Positions 16,419-25,030 of a stretch of 64,000 bases of DNA are shown piece after piece. The position numbers and the translations under genes are program-made. Under the pieces are notes generated by a model. It saw only the letters and a list, made by a program, of their open reading frames with translations. It was not told the DNA's origin and made no database searches. Each line of letters begins with the position of its first letter. The stretch's first letter is position 1. The stretch spans positions 2,795,001-2,859,000 of the forward strand of contig NZ_VISI01000002.1 in the NCBI RefSeq assembly GCF_007827365.1, in the 5' to 3' direction. The stretch is from Olleya sp. Hel_I_94 (GTDB taxonomy: Bacteria; Bacteroidota; Bacteroidia; Flavobacteriales; Flavobacteriaceae).

Positions 16419-17293
16419 GTATTTTAAAACAAATAGGTAACACACCATTAGTAGAAGCCACCAATTTAGTATCAAAACCTAACGTTAAGTTGCTTTTAAA
16501 ACTAGAAGGTGATAATCCAGGAGGAAGTGTAAAAGATAGACCTGCTTATAATATGATTGCCGAAGCTGTAAAACGTGGCGACATAAAAAAAGGAGGACAT
16601 ATAGTAGAAGCTACAAGTGGTAACACTGGTATAGCTTTGGCTTATGTAGCCAGTTTATTTGGGATTAATATTTCTTTAGTAATGCCAGAAAACTCCACTA
16701 TCGAGCGTGTCAAAACAATGCGAGCTTATGGAGCAGAGGTTGTTTTAACAGATGCCCAACGTGGTATTGAAGGCTCAAGAGATGTTGCTTTTAAAATGAG
16801 AGATGAAAAAGGTTATTTATTGTTAAATCAATTTGAAAATAACGACAACTGGAAAGCGCATTATAAAACCACAGGTCCAGAAATTTGGAAAGATACAAAA
16901 GGAGAAGTGACGCACTTTGTATCTGCAATGGGTACTACAGGAACCATTATGGGGACTTCAACATTTTTAAAAGAACAAAATAAAGACATTCAAATAATAG
17001 GTGCGCAACCAGCCGATGGATCTAGTATACCAGGCATCCGTAAATGGTCTCCAGATTACGTACCAAGTATTTTTAATCCATCTAAAGTTGATCAAGTTAT
17101 CGAAGTTAGTCAAGAAGAAGCAACAGCAATGACTAAACGATTAGCAAAGGAAGAAGGTATCTTAGCAGGTATGAGTAGTGGTGGGTCTGTAGCAACCGCT
17201 ATAAAATTAATCGAAACTTTAAATCAAGGCGTTGTCGTTGCAATTATTTGCGACAGAGGTGACCGTTATTTGTCTTCTACCTTATTTGATTAG
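16415..17293 (+). CDS. cysM: Cysteine synthase B (O-acetylserine sulfhydrylase)
   Basis: A PLP beta-replacement enzyme making cysteine from O-acetylserine and sulfide or thiosulfate. The PLP lysine lies in NPGGSVKDRPA (K40), followed by the substrate-loop ATSGNTGIALAY, the phosphate-binding GTTGTIMG and the C-terminal DRGDRYLSSTLF, a tail characteristic of CysM. At 292 aa it is CysM-like rather than CysK-like. Last gene of the cysteine operon. Confidence 0.92.
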   Translation: MSILKQIGNTPLVEATNLVSKPNVKLLLKLEGDNPGGSVKDRPAYNMIAEAVKRGDIKKGGHIVEATSGNTGIALAYVASLFGINISLVMPENSTIERVKTMRAYGAEVVLTDAQRGIEGSRDVAFKMRDEKGYLLLNQFENNDNWKAHYKTTGPEIWKDTKGEVTHFVSAMGTTGTIMGTSTFLKEQNKDIQIIGAQPADGSSIPGIRKWSPDYVPSIFNPSKVDQVIEVSQEEATAMTKRLAKEEGILAGMSSGGSVATAIKLIETLNQGVVVAIICDRGDRYLSSTLFD

Positions 17294-17324
17294 TAATATG
17301 CATTAACGCTGTTTATAATTTAAT

Positions 17325-17332
17325 TACTTTTG
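17325..17332 (+). promoter_or_regulatory. -7 promoter element before the lipid A deacylase-like gene
   Basis: TACTTTTG, an exact TAnnTTTG match, ends 19 bases before the ATG at 17352. A good TTTG at -33 is not evident. Confidence 0.45.
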
Positions 17333-17351
17333 CGACTTAATTACAGTGTTA

Positions 17352-18443
17352 ATGAAGTCTTATTTTAGTTGTTTATTTTTATGTTGTGTCTTTTTAGCTA
17401 CAGCACAACAAGAAAAAAATCCGTTTACCTTAGATGCTAATTTTTTCTATGGAAATATAACAGAGCATAACAGTGATATTTCACATTTAATAAAAGGACA
17501 CCCAACTGGTTTTATTTTAAGTTATAATAAAAAGACATTTGGTCAAAATGCTTGGGAAAGCAGATATAACTATCCAGATTATGGAGCGTCAATTATTTAT
17601 CAGGATTTTAAAAATGAAACGTTAGGCAATAACCTTGGTGTCTATGCACATTATAATTTTTACTTTTTAAAACGAAACTTAGTATTCAGAATCGGTCAAG
17701 GCTTAGCATACAATTCTAATCCGTATGATAAGGTAGATAATTACCGTAATAATGCATTTGGTACACGCTTGTTAAGCAGTACTTATGTGATGCTTAATTA
17801 TAAAAAAGAAAATATTTTTCAAGGATTTGGATTACAAACTGGTTTATCTTTAATCCATTATTCAAACGCTAACATTAAAGCGCCAAACAGCTCTATAAAT
17901 AGTATTACATTAAATTTAGGAGTTAATTATCGTTTAGATTCAAATAATTCACCAGAATATATCAAGCATATTGACGAAGCATTTACAGAAAAAGTAAAGT
18001 ATAATTTTGCTTTCAGAACAGGTGTTAACGAAAGTGATATTATAGATTCTGGACAATACGTTTTTTACATTGTTTCTGCATATGCAGATAAGCGTTTAAA
18101 TAAAAAAAGTGCCATACAATTAGGAACAGATGTCTTTTTCTCTAATTTTTTAAAAACTCATATTAGATATAAATCAGTTGCCTTTCCTTTAGATAATGTC
18201 TCTGGAGACGAAGATTATAAACGTGTAGGTGTTTTTGTAGGTCATGAGTTATTTATTAGTAAAACATCATTAATTACACAACTAGGTTATTATGTGTATT
18301 ACCCATTTGATTTTGAAGGTCGTGTTTATAATAGAGTAGGTTTAAAACGCTATTTTGGAGATAAAATTTATGGAGCTTTAACCCTTAAGTCTCATGGTGC
18401 CAAAGCAGAAGCAGTAGAATTAGGAATAGGAATAAGATTATAA
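17352..18443 (+). CDS. Acyloxyacyl hydrolase / PagL-like outer-membrane lipid A deacylase
   Basis: A 363-aa exported beta-barrel protein with signal peptide (MKSYFSCLFLCCVFLATAQ). The region LSLIHYSNANIKAPNSSINS (about 175-194) carries the HxSNA..PN..N motif of the PagL-like acyloxyacyl hydrolases common in Bacteroidota, which remove a fatty acyl chain from lipid A in the outer membrane. The beta-rich C-terminal half looks like additional strands and is longer than classic PagL (about 170 aa). The ATG at 17352 is chosen over the GTG at 17346. It pairs with the lipoprotein gene one base downstream. Confidence 0.7.
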   Translation: MKSYFSCLFLCCVFLATAQQEKNPFTLDANFFYGNITEHNSDISHLIKGHPTGFILSYNKKTFGQNAWESRYNYPDYGASIIYQDFKNETLGNNLGVYAHYNFYFLKRNLVFRIGQGLAYNSNPYDKVDNYRNNAFGTRLLSSTYVMLNYKKENIFQGFGLQTGLSLIHYSNANIKAPNSSINSITLNLGVNYRLDSNNSPEYIKHIDEAFTEKVKYNFAFRTGVNESDIIDSGQYVFYIVSAYADKRLNKKSAIQLGTDVFFSNFLKTHIRYKSVAFPLDNVSGDEDYKRVGVFVGHELFISKTSLITQLGYYVYYPFDFEGRVYNRVGLKRYFGDKIYGALTLKSHGAKAEAVELGIGIRL

Positions 18444-18444
18444 G

Positions 18445-19188
18445 ATGAAAAAAATAATATACATACTATCAGTAATAGTTCTATTTAGTTGTGATTCTGA
18501 AAACGCACCAGATTGTTTTCAAAATTCGGGAGATATCGTACAACAAGAAATTGCTGTAGATGGGTTTACCAAGATTACGGTATATGAAAATATCGAATTA
18601 TTTATAGAACAAGGTCTGACGCAAAAAGTAGTTTTAGAAACTGGAGAAAACTTAGCAAACGATGTTGATGTCTATGTGGAAAACGGACGATTGATTTTAA
18701 AGGACAATAACGGTTGTAATTTAACAAGGGATTATGGGATTACTAAAATATATGTTACCACACCTAACGTGACAGAAGTTAGAAACAGTAGTAATTTAGA
18801 CGTGCATAGTATTGGTGTTTTAAATTTTCCAGATTTAAAATTGTATTCTGAAGATGATTCTGGAGATTATTATAATGTAGGTGTTTTTAATATGGAAGTT
18901 AATTGTACCGATTTAGTAGTGGTAATTAATAATATAACTACAAATATAATCTCTGGTACAACAGAGAATTTAAGAGTTAATCATGCGTCTGGTAATGGGC
19001 GTTTTGAAGGACGCTATTTAATAGCTCAAAACGTAACTATTTATCATCGTGGTACAAATGATATTATAGTAAATCCGCAACTTAGCTTAATAGCTAGTTT
19101 GGTTAGTACAGGAGATGTTATCGCTGTTAATACACCACCAACAGTTACAATTTCGCAACAATTTGATGGACAAGTAATTTTTGAGTAA
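18445..19188 (+). CDS. DUF2807 / head-GIN domain lipoprotein
   Basis: A 247-aa lipoprotein: the signal MKKIIYILSVIVLFSCDSE has a lipobox cysteine at 16. The body (about 35-235) is a DUF2807 putative auto-adhesin right-handed beta-helix, with the typical opening FTKITVYENIELFIEQG and the GRLILKDNNGC, TPNVTEVRNSSNLDV repeats. It is probably anchored to the outer membrane and coupled to the preceding gene (gap of one base). Biological role is unknown. Confidence 0.8.
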   Translation: MKKIIYILSVIVLFSCDSENAPDCFQNSGDIVQQEIAVDGFTKITVYENIELFIEQGLTQKVVLETGENLANDVDVYVENGRLILKDNNGCNLTRDYGITKIYVTTPNVTEVRNSSNLDVHSIGVLNFPDLKLYSEDDSGDYYNVGVFNMEVNCTDLVVVINNITTNIISGTTENLRVNHASGNGRFEGRYLIAQNVTIYHRGTNDIIVNPQLSLIASLVSTGDVIAVNTPPTVTISQQFDGQVIFE

Positions 19189-20082
19189 CTAACTTGTTAG
19201 TTCTCTAAATAGACTTTCTAGACTTGCGTTTTTTTGATTAAGTTGTAAAATCTTTAATTCGTTATCATGAGCAAAATCAAAGACATGGCTACGCATATCT
19301 TCTGACGTTCCAAACGTGATTTCGTAAGTAAAATCGTGGATGTTTTTAACATGTTTTGCATTAGGTAATTTTAATAAAAAAGCTTCTTCAATTCTATAAT
19401 CAAATTCCACAATAACAATTTGTTGCTGTCCATCGCGCAATTCTTTTAGTTTTTTGTTGGCAACAATTTCACCGTTATTAATAATAATAACACGATCGCA
19501 CATGGCTTCAACTTCTTGCATAATGTGTGTAGATAAAAATACAGTTTTATCTTTTCCTAAATTTTTAATTAGATTTCTAATGTCAATTAATTGATTAGGA
19601 TCCAGACCTGTCGTAGGTTCGTCTAAGATTAAAACCTCAGGATTATGTAGTAAGGCGTTTGCTAAACCAACACGTTGTCTGTAACCTTTGGATAGTTGTC
19701 CAATAGTTTTATGTGCCTCAGGTGTTAATCCAGTAAGCGTAATAACCTCTTCAATACGCGATTTGTCAACATTATAGACATTAGCGTTAAAGCTTAAATA
19801 TTCTCTTACATATTGTTCTAAATATAAAGGGTTGTGTTCTGGTAAATAGCCAACACTTTTTTGAACATTTTTTGTGTCAGTTAAAATATGATGTCCATTA
19901 ACTTCCGCATCGCCTGATGTAGGATTGATGTAGGTTGTTAAGATTTTCATCATTGTAGATTTTCCTGCGCCATTAGGACCTAAAAAACCGACAATTTCGG
20001 GACGATTAATTTCAAAAGAAATATTGTTTAAAGCCTTCTGCGAGCCATAAACCTTAGTTATGTTTTCTACTTTAATTGACAT
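19189..20082 (-). CDS. gldA: ABC transporter ATPase, gliding-motility GldA
   Basis: A 297-aa ABC ATPase with Walker A GPNGAGKST (35-43), Q-loop, signature LSKGYRQRVGLA, Walker B VLILDEPTTGLDP and the switch His in LSTHIMQE. Length, the N-terminus MSIKVENITKVYGSQKALNN and the YLPEHNPLY segment agree with GldA, which forms an ABC exporter with GldF and GldG and is needed for gliding in Flavobacterium. Those partner genes are not in the window; gldB and gldC occur at 45.9-47.2 kb. It abuts, tail to tail, the preceding lipoprotein gene with no space for a terminator. Confidence 0.85.
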   Translation of the reverse strand: MSIKVENITKVYGSQKALNNISFEINRPEIVGFLGPNGAGKSTMMKILTTYINPTSGDAEVNGHHILTDTKNVQKSVGYLPEHNPLYLEQYVREYLSFNANVYNVDKSRIEEVITLTGLTPEAHKTIGQLSKGYRQRVGLANALLHNPEVLILDEPTTGLDPNQLIDIRNLIKNLGKDKTVFLSTHIMQEVEAMCDRVIIINNGEIVANKKLKELRDGQQQIVIVEFDYRIEEAFLLKLPNAKHVKNIHDFTYEITFGTSEDMRSHVFDFAHDNELKILQLNQKNASLESLFRELTS

Positions 20083-20186
20083 GTTTATAATCTTTACTCA
20101 AAAATAGACATTCTGTAATTTAAACCATAGATTATTAGTAAATCTTTAAATCTTTACTAAAAACCACAAAAATAGGTGCTTAGTGT

Positions 20187-20216
20187 TTTGTTATATCATT
20201 TTATTAGTTACTTTAG
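20187..20216 (+). promoter_or_regulatory. Promoter of the aromatic amino-acid operon and its leader
   Basis: TTTG (20187-20190), 18 bases, then TACTTTAG (20209-20216), a one-mismatch match to TAnnTTTG. It places the transcript start about 10-15 bases before the leader-peptide ATG at 20233. Confidence 0.55.
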
Positions 20217-20232
20217 CAATATTATTATAAAC

Positions 20233-20310
20233 ATGAGCACAATAAACAATACATATTTTAGCTGGTATTATTTCTTTTTTAACAAAAGGAACGAGACGCT
20301 GTATATGTAA
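20233..20310 (+). CDS. Aromatic-rich leader peptide of an attenuator
   Basis: A 25-codon reading frame beginning MSTINNT and then YFSWYYFFF, so eight of nine consecutive codons are Tyr, Trp or Phe, followed by NKRNETLYM and TAA. It lies between a promoter and a perfect terminator hairpin, and upstream of pheA, tyrA and DAHP synthase genes. This is the pattern of a ribosome-mediated transcription attenuator, as in the enterobacterial pheA and trp leaders. The peptide itself presumably has no function beyond sensing charged tRNA-Phe/Tyr/Trp. Confidence 0.85.
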   Translation: MSTINNTYFSWYYFFFNKRNETLYM

Positions 20311-20342
20311 TTTAGCAACATATATTTTTTAAAAAAGTCTCG
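20292..20342 (+). promoter_or_regulatory. Antiterminator of the aromatic attenuator
   Basis: CGAGAC (20292-20297), within the end of the leader-peptide gene, can pair with GTCTCG (20337-20342), which is also the 5' arm of the terminator. A second hairpin, TATATGT (20302-20308) with ACATATA (20318-20324), fits inside this pairing. A ribosome stalled at the aromatic codons leaves CGAGAC free and favours this fold; a ribosome reaching the stop codon covers it and lets the terminator form. Confidence 0.75.
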
Positions 20343-20364
20343 ATATATATCGAGACTTTTTTTT
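20329..20364 (+). terminator. Attenuator terminator
   Basis: AAGTCTCGATAT-ATATCGAGACTT (20335-20358) is a perfect 24-base palindrome with flanking A tract and a run of eight T's, a textbook intrinsic terminator placed between the leader peptide and pheA. Confidence 0.88.
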
Positions 20365-20426
20365 GTTTTAATAAGTCAGGATTACACAAAACAAATAGGA
20401 TAACTCAATTAAAAAAGAATAATAAA

Positions 20427-21254
20427 TTGATAAAATCAGTAGCTATACAAGGTATTAAAGGATCATTTCATCACATTGTGTCTCAAAATTATTTTCAGAC
20501 TAATGTTAGTATTGTTCCGTTTTTGTCTTTTGACCAAACAGTGGAAAGTGTCCTTAATAAACAGACAGATGCAGCAATAATGGCTATTGAAAACTCAATT
20601 GCAGGCTCCATTATACCTAATTATGCGCTAATTGATACTAATAATTTACACGTAGTAGGAGAGTATTATTTAGATATTCAACACAACTTAATGGCTTTGC
20701 CAAATCAAAAGATTGAGGACATTACAGAAGTATATTCTCATCCTATGGCTTTGTTGCAATGTAAAGCCTTTTTTAAGCAATATCCTCATATTAAACTTAT
20801 AGAAGATAAGGATACTGCTGAGGTTGCGGAACGTATCCATAATAAACAATTAAAAAATACAGGAGCTATTGCAAGTACTTTAGCTGCGCAGATATTTGAG
20901 CTAGATATTTTAGCAAAAAGCATCCAGACTATTAAGCATAACGAAACCCGTTTTGTTATTGTAAAACAAGATAATTCTGAAATCGCTGAAGCGGAAATTA
21001 ATAAAGCGTCTATAAAATTTGAATTAGACCATAAAAGAGGAAGTTTAGCAACCATTTTAAATGTCATGAGTGATTGCAAATTAAACTTAACAAAAATACA
21101 ATCTTTGCCAATCATTGAAACTCCTTGGAAGTATGCCTTTTTTGTGGATGTAACCTTTCAAGATTATCAAGATTTCAAAAAAGCAAAATCTATAATGGAT
21201 ATTATGGCCACCCATTTTAAAGTTATAGGTCAATATAAAAATGCGAAAATATAA
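20427..21254 (+). CDS. pheA: Prephenate dehydratase
   Basis: Converts prephenate to phenylpyruvate, the phenylalanine branch. The 275-aa protein shows IQGIKGSFHH at the N-terminus, the IENSIAGSI motif, the catalytic NETRFVIV (TRF motif) and a C-terminal ACT domain (KRGSLATILNVMSDCKLNLTKIQSLP) for phenylalanine feedback. A TTG start at 20427 is used; no ATG is available near the conserved N-terminus. First enzyme gene of the operon behind the attenuator; its stop overlaps the next start as TAATG. Confidence 0.93.
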   Translation: MIKSVAIQGIKGSFHHIVSQNYFQTNVSIVPFLSFDQTVESVLNKQTDAAIMAIENSIAGSIIPNYALIDTNNLHVVGEYYLDIQHNLMALPNQKIEDITEVYSHPMALLQCKAFFKQYPHIKLIEDKDTAEVAERIHNKQLKNTGAIASTLAAQIFELDILAKSIQTIKHNETRFVIVKQDNSEIAEAEINKASIKFELDHKRGSLATILNVMSDCKLNLTKIQSLPIIETPWKYAFFVDVTFQDYQDFKKAKSIMDIMATHFKVIGQYKNAKI

Positions 21255-22393
21255 TGAAAGTAGCTAACAGATTACATAGTGTAGAGGAATACTACTTTTC
21301 TAAAAAATTAAAGGAAGTCAATGCTTTAAAAGCAGCAGGAAAACCTATAATTAATTTAGGAATTGGAAGTCCAGATTTACAACCATCAAGCCAAGTTGTT
21401 GCAGCGTTAACAGCAGGTTTATTAGATATTAATGCACATAAATATCAAAGTTATCAGGGCTTGCCAGAGTTTAGACAAGCTATTTCAGAATTTTATAAAA
21501 AACAATATCAAACACAGATTAATCCAGATACAGAAGTGTTACCATTAATGGGAAGTAAAGAAGGGATTATGCATATTTCTATGGCTTTTTTAAATGAAGG
21601 TGATAGTGTCTTGATTCCTAATCCAGGCTATCCTACATATGCAGCTGTGACTAAATTAGTGCAAGCTAATCCTATCGCTTATAATTTAGATGAATGCAAT
21701 AATTGGCTACCTAATTTAGACGAGATTAAAACTTTAGATTTAAGTAAAGTTAAACTAATGTGGATCAGTTATCCACATATGCCAACAGGAGCAAAGGCTA
21801 AAAAAGCAGATTTAAAAAAGTTAGTAGATTTTGCTAAAAAGCATGATATATTGCTAGTAAATGACAACCCTTATAGCTTTATTTTAAACGATAATCCGAT
21901 AAGTATTTTAAACATAGAAGGCGCAAAAGAGGTGTGTTTAGAGTTAAACTCACTTAGCAAAACTTTTAATATGGCTGGTTGGAGAGTAGGTATGGTGTTA
22001 GGAAGTCAAGACCATATTAATGCAGTTTTAAAAGTGAAAAGCAATATGGATTCTGGTATGTTTTATGGCATTCAAAAAGGCGCAATTGCAGCACTAGAGA
22101 GCTCACAAGATTGGTTTGATAATTTAAACAAAGTGTATAAAACACGTCGTAAATTAGTATGGCAATTGGCAGATAAATTAAACTGTACGTATGATAAAAA
22201 TGCCTCAGGTTTATTCGTTTGGGCAAAAACACCAGAAGGTTATAAATCAGAAACATTTATAGATACATTGTTACACGATAAAAGCCTATTTATAACACCA
22301 GGAACGGTTTTTGGAACACAAGGCGAAGGATATGTAAGATTTTCGTTATGTGCAACGACTGACCAAATAGAAGAAGCAATAGCAAGAGTATGA
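21254..22393 (+). CDS. Class I/II aminotransferase, probably for aromatic amino acids
   Basis: A 379-aa PLP aminotransferase with PTGAKAKK, NDNPYSFI and the lysine motif LSKTFNMAGWRVG. Lying between pheA and tyrA with overlapping genes on both sides, it most likely transaminates phenylpyruvate and 4-hydroxyphenylpyruvate to Phe and Tyr. Related enzymes are also annotated as aspartate or LL-DAP aminotransferases, so the substrate is inferred from context. Confidence 0.9.
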   Translation: MKVANRLHSVEEYYFSKKLKEVNALKAAGKPIINLGIGSPDLQPSSQVVAALTAGLLDINAHKYQSYQGLPEFRQAISEFYKKQYQTQINPDTEVLPLMGSKEGIMHISMAFLNEGDSVLIPNPGYPTYAAVTKLVQANPIAYNLDECNNWLPNLDEIKTLDLSKVKLMWISYPHMPTGAKAKKADLKKLVDFAKKHDILLVNDNPYSFILNDNPISILNIEGAKEVCLELNSLSKTFNMAGWRVGMVLGSQDHINAVLKVKSNMDSGMFYGIQKGAIAALESSQDWFDNLNKVYKTRRKLVWQLADKLNCTYDKNASGLFVWAKTPEGYKSETFIDTLLHDKSLFITPGTVFGTQGEGYVRFSLCATTDQIEEAIARV

Positions 22394-23244
22394 TACAAAA
22401 TATATACATAATTGGTGTAGGATTAATTGGTGGTAGCTTGGCTTTGGATATAAAAAATAAGCGTCCAGAAGTTTCAGTTTACGGTATAGATAATTCTGAA
22501 GACCACTTAAATCAAGCTTTGGAGCTGGGTGTTATAGACCATAAAGCAGTTTTGGAGGATTTAGATAAGGCAGATTTAGTTGTGTTAGCTATTCCTGTGG
22601 ATGCTTCAGTAATTGTTTTGCCTCAAGTTTTAGATAAAATATCAGATTTCACGTTAGTTGCAGATGTTGGTTCGACTAAGTCAGACATATGTAAAGTTGT
22701 AGAAAATCATAAAAGACGACGTAATTTTTTAGCAATGCATCCTATTGCAGGAACGGAGTTTTCTGGACCAAAAGCAGCAATCAGAAATCTGTTTAATCAA
22801 AAAACAAATATTATTTGCGAAGTAGAAAAAACAGCTTTTAAATTACAAGAAAAAGCGGTTAGTTTATTTACAGATATTGGGATGCGCATGCGTTACATGA
22901 ATCCCGAATCGCACGACAAGCATATTGCTTACGTATCGCATTTATCACACATTAGTGCGTTTATGCTAGGTAAAACGGTTATTGAAAAAGAAAAGAATGA
23001 GCGTGATATATTTGATATGGCAGGTTCAGGGTTTGAAAGTACTGTAAGATTAGCCAAAAGTAGTCCTGCTATGTGGACACCAATTTTTAAACAGAATAAA
23101 ACTAATGTAGTCGAAACGTTAGACGATTACATTGCTAATTTAACACAGTTTAAAAAACTGATAGAAAATGATGATTTTGAAGGTGTTTTTAACGAAATGA
23201 AAGACACTAATTACATAAAACAAATATTAAACGGAATACAATAA
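22390..23244 (+). CDS. tyrA: Prephenate dehydrogenase
   Basis: Oxidatively decarboxylates prephenate to 4-hydroxyphenylpyruvate for tyrosine. The 284-aa protein has an N-terminal Rossmann fold (IIGVGLIGGSLALDI, 7-21) and the HPIAGTEFSGP and SHLSHISAFMLG blocks with the catalytic histidines. No ACT or chorismate mutase domain is attached; the latter is on the next gene. Its ATG overlaps the previous stop (ATGA). Confidence 0.93.
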   Translation: MIQNIYIIGVGLIGGSLALDIKNKRPEVSVYGIDNSEDHLNQALELGVIDHKAVLEDLDKADLVVLAIPVDASVIVLPQVLDKISDFTLVADVGSTKSDICKVVENHKRRRNFLAMHPIAGTEFSGPKAAIRNLFNQKTNIICEVEKTAFKLQEKAVSLFTDIGMRMRYMNPESHDKHIAYVSHLSHISAFMLGKTVIEKEKNERDIFDMAGSGFESTVRLAKSSPAMWTPIFKQNKTNVVETLDDYIANLTQFKKLIENDDFEGVFNEMKDTNYIKQILNGIQ

Positions 23245-23297
23245 ATAGTAATACCTCTAAAATTCTAAATAATTTTGAGGCTTTAGATTAGAAGATT

Positions 23298-24380
23298 ATG
23301 GAAAATAAAAAAGAAATGAGAAACTGGTTGGATGACATGAAGTTAGATCATCCATTAGTAATCGCTGGACCATGTAGTGCAGAGACAGAAGAGCAAGTAT
23401 TAAAAATAGCACACGAGCTAAAAGATACTGATGTTAGCTATTTTAGAGCAGGTATATGGAAACCTCGTACAAGACCAGGAATGTTTGAGGGTGTTGGTGC
23501 TTTAGGTTTAAATTGGCTTAAAAAAGTTAAAGAAGAAACAGGTATGAAAACCTGTACTGAAGTTGCTAATGCTGCACACGTAAAATTGGCTATCGAAAAT
23601 GATGTTGATTTACTATGGATTGGTGCACGATCTACAGTTAGTCCATTTATCATGCAAGAATTAGCAGATGCATTAGCTGGAACAGATAAAATTGTATTGG
23701 TTAAAAATCCAGTAAATCCAGACTTAGCGTTATGGTTAGGTGGTATTGAAAGATTATATACTGCAGGTATTAAAAACTTAGGTGCTATCCATAGAGGATT
23801 TTCTACTTACGAAAAAACGAAGTATAGAAATATTCCGGAATGGCAAATTGCTATCGAGTTTCAAAACAGATTTCCTGATTTACCGTTAATAAACGATCCG
23901 TCGCATATTACTGGAAAACGTGATATGGTTTTTGATGTCTCTCAAACTGCATTAGATTTAAATTTTGATGGATTAATGATTGAAACGCATACAGATCCTG
24001 ATAACGCGTGGAGTGATGCTGCACAGCAAGTTACACCTACATCATTAATCCAGATGATGGTAGATTTAAAGATTAGAAAAGAGTCTGATCCAGAAGCAGA
24101 ATACAATCAAGAGTTAACTAACCTAAGAGCACAAATTGATGTTGTAGATAATCAGATTATCGAAGCTTTAGGTAAGCGTATGAAAATTGCTGACGGAATT
24201 GGAGGTCTTAAAAAAGAGAAAAACGTTGCAGTTTTACAAAGCAAACGTTGGAACGAGATTTTAGGAAAAATGGTTTTAGAAGGTGAGTCTAAAGGTCTAA
24301 GTGAAGAGTTTATCTTAAAAATGTTTAAGGCAATTCACCAAGAATCAATTAATCATCAAGAAAAAATTATAAAAGGATAA
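23298..24380 (+). CDS. Bifunctional DAHP synthase / chorismate mutase
   Basis: A 360-aa fusion. Residues 15-265 are a type I-beta DAHP synthase (VIAGPCSAETEEQ, GIWKPRTRPGMFEG, KNPVNPDLALWLGG, INDPSHITGKRD), the entry step of the shikimate pathway; residues about 268-360 are an AroQ-type chorismate mutase (LRAQIDVVDNQIIEALGKRM) making prephenate for the other operon genes. The domain order, mutase at the C-terminus, is common in Bacteroidota; the mutase domain often mediates feedback. The operon ends at the terminator 24396-24433. Confidence 0.93.
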   Translation: MENKKEMRNWLDDMKLDHPLVIAGPCSAETEEQVLKIAHELKDTDVSYFRAGIWKPRTRPGMFEGVGALGLNWLKKVKEETGMKTCTEVANAAHVKLAIENDVDLLWIGARSTVSPFIMQELADALAGTDKIVLVKNPVNPDLALWLGGIERLYTAGIKNLGAIHRGFSTYEKTKYRNIPEWQIAIEFQNRFPDLPLINDPSHITGKRDMVFDVSQTALDLNFDGLMIETHTDPDNAWSDAAQQVTPTSLIQMMVDLKIRKESDPEAEYNQELTNLRAQIDVVDNQIIEALGKRMKIADGIGGLKKEKNVAVLQSKRWNEILGKMVLEGESKGLSEEFILKMFKAIHQESINHQEKIIKG

Positions 24381-24395
24381 TTTTAATTTTTAATA

Positions 24396-24433
24396 TAAAA
24401 AAAAAAGCCTCTTAAATTTAAGAGGTTTTTTTG
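24396..24433. terminator. Bidirectional terminator
   Basis: CCTCTTAAATTTAAGAGG (24408-24425) is a perfect palindrome with an A tract before and a T tract after, between converging genes, so it can stop both. Confidence 0.85.
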
Positions 24434-24437
24434 TGTT

Positions 24438-24917
24438 TTAAAGTGTTCTTTTAAACGTGTATCTGGTAATAAAAATACCTTTGCCATCGCCTTTTCCACC
24501 TTCACTTTCAACACCAGTATTTATAAAAGCTAATTCCCATCCTTGAGCAACCATATCGTTAACTTTTGAAGTCATAACTGCATCGTTGGCAGCTATATTT
24601 TGAAATCTAATTCCACCTAAATTATAAAAATTTAATAGCTTAGTTTCGTCATAATTTTTAACTCTGATTTCATTTCTTTTAGATTTGTTTTTTTCATCAG
24701 AATCTTTATCATCAGAGCGCACAGTTGTAAATTCTTTGTAGTCTTTAGTTTCATTTGCAGATATCATTCTAGAACGACCCAAACCATTAGGTACTATAGA
24801 TTCTACAACAGTTACAACCTTATACTCTACCTGACCACTTTTGTCAGATTTAGTAATAAATGAGAATGAAATAAAGCCAACAATGGCTAATGCGATAAAT
24901 AAATAGTTTTTTTTCAT
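24438..24917 (-). CDS. Exported protein of unknown function
   Basis: I do not recognise this 159-aa protein with certainty. It has an N-terminal signal or membrane segment (MKKNYLFIALAIVGFISFSF) and a charged middle stretch (DDKDSDEKNKSKRNE, about 70-84). The C-terminal part, VNDMVAQGWELAFINTG..FITRYTFKR, resembles the GWEL-containing DUF4177-like fold. Probably periplasmic or cell-envelope attached. No operon partner. Confidence 0.65.
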   Translation of the reverse strand: MKKNYLFIALAIVGFISFSFITKSDKSGQVEYKVVTVVESIVPNGLGRSRMISANETKDYKEFTTVRSDDKDSDEKNKSKRNEIRVKNYDETKLLNFYNLGGIRFQNIAANDAVMTSKVNDMVAQGWELAFINTGVESEGGKGDGKGIFITRYTFKRTL

Positions 24918-25030
24918 GATATAAGTTTATGTTAAGACACGAAGTTAATAAAAATTTTAAACCGACAAAGGATGCCATTTGGTGCTGATTTTTGTAGGAA
25001 TAGAGGATAATAATTTTCATATTTGTAGTA

